Positions 58,861 through 64,000 of a stretch of 64,000 nucleotides of DNA are shown one piece after another. Source of the stretch: Fremontodendron californicum (lineage: Eukaryota; Streptophyta; Magnoliopsida; Malvales; Malvaceae); assembly GCA_030761205.1 (NCBI GenBank), contig JAULJL010000017.1, positions 320,001 through 384,000 of the forward strand, read 5' to 3'. The notes under the pieces are model-generated. The model was given only the letters and a program-made list of their open reading frames with translations, made no database searches and was not told where the DNA came from. Made by a program: the position numbers and the translations under genes. Position 1 is the stretch's first letter. Each line of letters begins with the position of its first letter.

Positions 58861-61060
58861 ATTGCTTACCTTCTACAGCAAGATATCATTCTTGTTACTC
58901 TACTTCCCCCACACCCTCCGGGCAACTGGTTTGACCGTTTGGGATTAAGGGTCTAGACTAGAGCTTTAACTTTCAAGAGTCAAAGCCCACACCCCGGTCA
59001 AGGAGGGTTAGTTTTCTTTATATTCAGTCCTTACTTGTTTTAATGTTTTATTTATATTTAAGGGAAAGTGTGTCACAACTGAAGAGGTTTCTATGCTATA
59101 TGATGTTGGGTAATTTGACAACATTTTCCTGTTATTAGTGCATCAGAAATATTAATGCCGAGAAAATGAGTAGTAAACCTGGGATGGGCCAGATTAGAGC
59201 TATAGCCATAATGATTGAAATAATTTAGATAAACATTGGGTAGATGTTGTGGTTCATTGGTTGTTGGCTAAACTGAGCCTGGCTATTTATTTTTTTATAA
59301 AAAAAACCTACGTATTTCATAGGGAACAATAAATACCCTAGTTAGCTAGGTTCATTAAGCTAAAAAGCATCCTATCAGGGCTAATGAGTGATAACTTGGC
59401 TCTGCCAATCTCAGCCTAGCTGGGGGAATCAAGGGCACCCTAAGGCCATCTATTGGGCACTAATATTTAGCCTACACCTTCAGAATTCGGATATGTTTGT
59501 TATAATTATTACTTTTACTTTCCCCCTTTTTTTTCAGGTAAAAAAGGGTTTCATCTTTTTTGTGCTTGATTGACACCATAGTGGCCTGGAAAGAGTTTGA
59601 CATGTGGTTTTGTTTTAGTTTTAGTACAAGAATTAAAACACAAGGGAAAAAGTAGGTCTATTTATTTGCAAATGATGAGAAGTTAGAAAAGTCCAACTAA
59701 AAAAAAAAACCGTAATTGAGATTTGCTCTCGTCCTTAAACTTTACAAATATATCATATTTTGGATTTGGATATGATATGATGCTTTAGGATTTAGAGAAT
59801 GAGGTTTATGAGCTTGCAGTATAAGTTCTTGGGCAAAGGTGACAGTGTAAAACTAAATTAGGCGCCGTAACCTACTAATAGTAATACAATGTCAATCGCT
59901 GAGTAGCATTGACTTTTTAGTTGGGTGCAGATCCAGTTCAGTTTGGTCCAAGTCCAACACACAGTTGGATCTCGTTATGATAACTTCTGTTCTGGGACTG
60001 TGAGATAAGACTATGTTTGGATATGGCGAAGTTTGCCATCTGAACTTGCAGGTGTAGTAGTATTTTGTTTTGTATGGTTATTAGCAGTTTGCTATTGTAG
60101 CCGCCTAGCCAGCCGGTATCAACTGTTTCAGACATCCTTCACTTCCACGTGTCTTTTTCATCTTTGTACTAAAAAAATCACTAGTTTTTTTCTTTTCTTT
60201 CTAAAGTGCGGTAATCATAATTCTGGTTCTGGATGATTAAAAAGTTCTTATGTTCTATTGAAATTAGCTAACCAGACAGGAAAAAACAAAAAAGGAAGAA
60301 ATTAGGGTGTTTCAAATTCAATTTACTACTAATAATACTTTTAACCTTCTTTATTTTTAATTTATTTTTGTTGTTGAAGGTTTTTATTTATGGATTTATG
60401 ATAAAATAATGCTCAAGGCATGGGCAGCAGAAAAGGCGAACTGTAACTGCTTGGATCCAGGAAACAAGACGAGTAGAGGACTACTACTACTACTACTAGA
60501 GTTATTGTTCTTTAATACATACAAGATTACAAGTACAACCATCAAAAAAGATGATGTTACTGTTACCTAGGCTAGGATGGAAACAAGAATGGCGTCGTTC
60601 ATACTTATCTAAAAAAAAAAAAAGAATGGCGTCGTTAAAGGGCCACATAAACGTTATAACGCCGTTAAGGAGGCAAGCCAAAAACTACTGGGCATTGACC
60701 AAAAAAAAAAAGTAAGGTGAAGACGTGGCAATATCTAAATAGGGTGGGCCCCTACTATATTATCCTGATTAGGACACGTTGACATGTGTCACCGCTGGCT
60801 GGCAACTGTGTCTGTGACAGTGTTTGAGTTTGTGTTATAAATAAATTATACATATAATAAATACTATTAATTAAAATATTTAGAAAATGTTAATCGGGGT
60901 GCATAGTAACACTAACGAAAAAAAATAATAATTAATGTGTCGTTTTTAAAAAAAAAAATCATTCTTAATTTTTATTGCATAACTAATTATGACATGTGTT
61001 ACTTTTTTTATAAAAAAAAAGGGAAAAAAATAAAAAAAAAAATTGTATATTTGGATGTTT
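58861..61060. other. Intergenic DNA, no gene seen
   Basis: Moderately AT-rich with a CTA trinucleotide run at about 60481-60497 and a repeated GAATGGCGTCGTT at 60589 and 60623. No exon recognised. Short frames here lack protein-like composition. Confidence 0.45.
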
Positions 61061-61069
61061 AAAGTATTA

Positions 61070-61840
61070 AAAAAATTATATAAATTTTTTACAAATTAAT
61101 CATTCGTTTTATGTATATTTTAACACATTTGTGTATTGTGTAGCGTTCATGTTATTTTTCATGTTGTGTTTTTATTATTTTTCCTATGCCATGTTCGTGT
61201 CGTGTTTTAATTCATTCATATTTTGCATAGTTTGTCATTGTGATCAATTTAAAGAAAAATTTATGTGTTCATGTCGTGTCTCAAGTCATGATATAGTTTG
61301 CATAATTTGTCATAGTGATTCAATTTTAGAGAAAAATTATATTTTTGTGACGTGTTCGTGTTCTTTTTATGTTCAAAGTATTATAAATATATAAATTTTT
61401 ACACATTAATAATTCGTTTTATATAAATTTTGACACCTTCGTATATTCGTGTCGTGTTCATGTTATTTTTCGTGTCGTGTCGTATTTTAATTATTTTTCA
61501 AGGTTGTGTCTGTGTCGTGTCTCAATTTATCACATATTATTTTATTTTTTCTTGTGTTTAAAGTATTATAATTTTTTTATACGTTAATAATTCGTTTATT
61601 TATATTCTGACATGTTCGTGTATTCTGTCGTGTTCATGTTATTTTTCGTGTTGTGTTTTAATTATTTTTCTTATATTGTGTTCGTGTCGTGTCTTAATTC
61701 ATTTCATATTTTGCATAGTTTGCCATTGTGATTCAATTTAGAGAAAACGTTGTGTGTTCTATTTTGTCTCAATTCATGATATATTTTACATAATTTATCA
61801 TAATGATTCAATTTAGAGAAAAAATTGTGTGTTCATAACG
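61070..61840 (+). repeat. Third block of the TTCGTGTCGTGT Helitron-like family
   Basis: GTTCGTGTCGTGTTTTAATT, ATTTTGCATAGTTTGTCATT and ACACATTAATAATTCGTTTT recur, matching 26053-27409 and the reverse complement of 15900-19801. Ends are not resolved because the block runs into the next duplication at 61845. Confidence 0.5.
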
Positions 61841-61844
61841 CTTT

Positions 61845-62290
61845 CATGATACTGTATTACTGTTCAATAATGAAATAAGGGACCAATTGAGTATTACTTC
61901 AAATGATATGCATATTGATCTGACTTTTAGATATTGCAAAAAAAAAAAAAAAAAAAAAAACTTAAATTTATAATATTTTTCTCAAGTAGTTGAAGTAGAT
62001 TAGAAATTTTAAAAAAATGAAACAATCTAAATTCATTAATAAATATTGTACATCAACACTATATTTTGTTGTCAAAGGGTTTATTGTTGATCGGATTATT
62101 AATACTTTATAAGCTTAACATTAATGTAAATGAGCATAAATATGTAATTATTTATTCAACTTTAATTAATACTTAAATTTAGAGACAAAAAAATTCAATT
62201 TTTTCTGTATCAAAAATTTTATTTTTCTAAAATTAAAATAACAAATTAAATTTTATTTTTCCTAAAATTTAAATAATAAGAAATTAAATT
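61845..62290. repeat. Left copy of a direct repeat (partner at 63574)
   Basis: From CATGATACTGTATTACTGTT at 61845 the sequence matches 63574 onward at about 95% by eye for over 400 bases, differing by an A-run length and scattered substitutions. The offset is 1729 bases. These could be long terminal repeats or a segmental duplication. Confidence 0.8.
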
Positions 62291-62469
62291 TTATTTTTTT
62301 ATAAAATTTCAATAAGAAATTAAAATTTATTTTTTTTATAAAATTTCAATAAGAAATTAAATTTTATTTTTTTATAAAATTTCAATAAAAAATTTAATTT
62401 TTTATTTATAAAATTTCAATAAGAATTTTTTTTAATTTCAATAAGAAATTAAAATTTATTTTTTATAAA

Positions 62470-63110
62470 ATTAAATAAATTATAAAATTTTAGTATATAT
62501 ATTGTAAAAAAAATAAAAAAACAAACCAAGGGATTTTTAAAATTTTTTTTATACCCGTTTGCAATTTTTAATATTAAAATACAAAAAATGAAAAAATCAG
62601 TTGGGAAATCGCCATGGGCCATGGCGATTTCCCAACTTGTTAAAAATAAACGGATTTTGGAAATTAATTTGAAAACAACGGTATTTCGGTAAATAATTTT
62701 TTTGACTATATTGTGATAAAAAAAACCGTGTGCTGGTGATATATTAACATAAAGACGAAAAAGAGTTTTGCTAGCTTTTTTATGACAATATAGCCAAAAA
62801 AAATTTTATTTACTAAAATACCGTTGTTTTCAAATTAATTCTCAAAATCCGCTTATTTTTTAACAAGTTGGGAATCGTCATGGGCCATGGCGATTTCCCA
62901 ATTGAATTTTTTTAAAAAATTGAAAAATACCGTTGGGAAATCGCCATGGCCCATGGCGATTTCCCAATTGATTTTTTTCATTTTTTTGTGTTTTAATTTT
63001 AAAAATTGCAAACGGTATAAAAAAAATTAAATAAAAAAAAAATTTCCTTGTTTTTTAAAAAAAAATATATATATACTAAATTTTTTTAATTTTATAAAAA
63101 ATAAAATTTA
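62470..63110. mobile_element. Foldback element with GGGAAATCGCCATGG palindromes
   Basis: The left arm (about 62500-62720) and right arm (about 62788-63060) are inverted copies: ACCCGTTTGCAATTTTTAA faces AAAATTGCAAACGGTAT, and AATTTGAAAACAACGGTATTTC faces its complement. A 31-base near-palindrome, GGGAAATCGCCATGG then GCCATGGCGATTTCCC, occurs at 62604-62634 and, reverse-complemented, at 62937-62967. A third, imperfect copy is near 62871-62899. Loop about 62725-62787. Confidence 0.75.
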
Positions 63111-63294
63111 ATTTCTTATTGAAATTAAAAAAAAAAAATCTTATTGAATTTTTTTTTTAAAAATTTAAATTTCTTAGAGAAATTTTATATAAAAATAATA
63201 ATTTCTTATTAAAATTTTATAAAAAATAAGAAAACTCTCTATCACAAGGTAAGTTCAACATGCTTGATGATATTTGCTTTTCTCCTAACCTTTG

Positions 63295-63363
63295 AACTTC
63301 AACATGCTTGATGGATATGGTGCATTTATTGATGTCCCAAGAAAACTCTCTAATGACAATGTA
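63295..63363 (+). other. Exon-like segment inside the repeat
   Basis: Plus-frame text FNMLDGYGAFIDVPRKLSND ends at a good donor, GACAAT|GTAAGT (63361). A shorter related piece with CTCTATCACAAGGTAAGT precedes it at 63236-63253. I do not recognise the protein. It might be a captured host exon or coding remnant of the surrounding element. Confidence 0.3.
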
Positions 63364-63573
63364 AGTTCTCAAATTTACAGAATAGTTATTGAATATGTTG
63401 TTTTTAGTTTCTGACTATAGGAGAGAATTTTATTTGTTAGGCCAATCCTTTTATTCTGGATTATTTTAAATCTAAGCTTCTAACATTTGGTTTGTGTTGA
63501 AATTTGCAATAATTTGGTTGCTGAAAATAAAAGACAAAGACATGAATTTAAACTTTAATGTTTATAACTTATC

Positions 63574-64000
63574 CATGATACTGTATTACTGTTCAATAAT
63601 GAAATAAGGGACCAATTGAGTATTACTTCGAATGATATGCATATTGATCTGACTTTTAGATATAGCAAATAAAAAAAAAAAACTTAAATTTATAATATTT
63701 TTCTCAAATAGTTAAAGTAGATTAGAAATTTTAAAAAATGAAACAGTCTAGATTCATTAATAAATATTGTACATCAACAGTATATTTTGTTGTCAAAGGG
63801 TTTATTGTTGATCGGATTATTAATACTTTATAAGCTTAACATTAATGTAAATGAGCATAAATATGTAATTATTTATTCAACTTTAATTAATACTTAAATT
63901 TAGAGACAAAGAAAATCAATTTTTTCTGTATCAAAAATTTTATTTTTATAAAATTAAAATAACAAATTAAATTTTATTTTTCCAAAAATTTCAATAATAA
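63574..64000. repeat. Right copy of the direct repeat (runs off the window)
   Basis: Partner of 61845-62290. It continues to the last base, so its true length and the outer target site cannot be seen here. Confidence 0.8.

Overview
This is a piece of a eudicot nuclear genome. The evidence is AT-rich intergenic DNA and introns with GT-AG splice sites, plant-type nuclear genes for mitochondrial proteins, a FRD3-type MATE transporter, a cellulose synthase, and many plant transposable elements. I cannot name the species from sequence alone.

Layout. 1-9 kb holds two intact housekeeping genes on the + strand, both for mitochondrial proteins: an ADP/ATP carrier (818-2342, with a 5' UTR intron before it) and the OSCP/delta subunit of F1Fo ATP synthase (5118-8839, six exons). 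10-14.4 kb is a young Copia-type LTR retrotransposon on the - strand. Its two 555-bp LTRs look identical and it has a 5-bp target duplication, an intact gag-protease reading frame and a collapsed pol. 15-28 kb is mostly repeats: Helitron-like elements built from a CGAACACG-type repeat, a LINE fragment, a CACTA end, a large foldback, and AT microsatellites.

29-33.1 kb carries an intact 13-exon MATE citrate-efflux gene of the FRD3 clade on the + strand. A TATA box and a possible non-coding first exon lie about 6 kb upstream. Beyond it are a solo LTR related to the Copia element, a minisatellite with a higher-order repeat, and a broken piece of an AVT6-type amino acid transporter. 40.3-41.1 kb has a small intact coiled-coil gene (159 aa, - strand) of unknown function.

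42.7-49.2 kb is a CESA3-type cellulose synthase on the - strand. Its catalytic exons are intact, but the RING end is missing and the last exon carries a 19-nt deletion, a 2-nt insertion and a nonsense codon. It reads as a pseudogene with a large transposon in one intron. 50-53.4 kb has a complete 337-bp Helitron, a degenerate Copia reverse transcriptase and a 1.4-kb Mutator-like MITE with a 9-bp target duplication. 54.3-58.8 kb is a FRA10AC1 homologue on the + strand; several exons are well preserved, but one shows a frameshift and loss of similarity, so it may be a pseudogene or a recently decaying copy. The window ends (61-64 kb) in another Helitron-like repeat and a duplicated block flanking a palindrome-rich foldback.

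The left half therefore holds working genes, and the right half holds gene copies in decay among nested transposons. I see no tRNA, rRNA or CRISPR. I found no clearly new biological system. The most unusual items are the gag-retaining but pol-dead Copia that must have moved in trans, and the decaying cellulose synthase.
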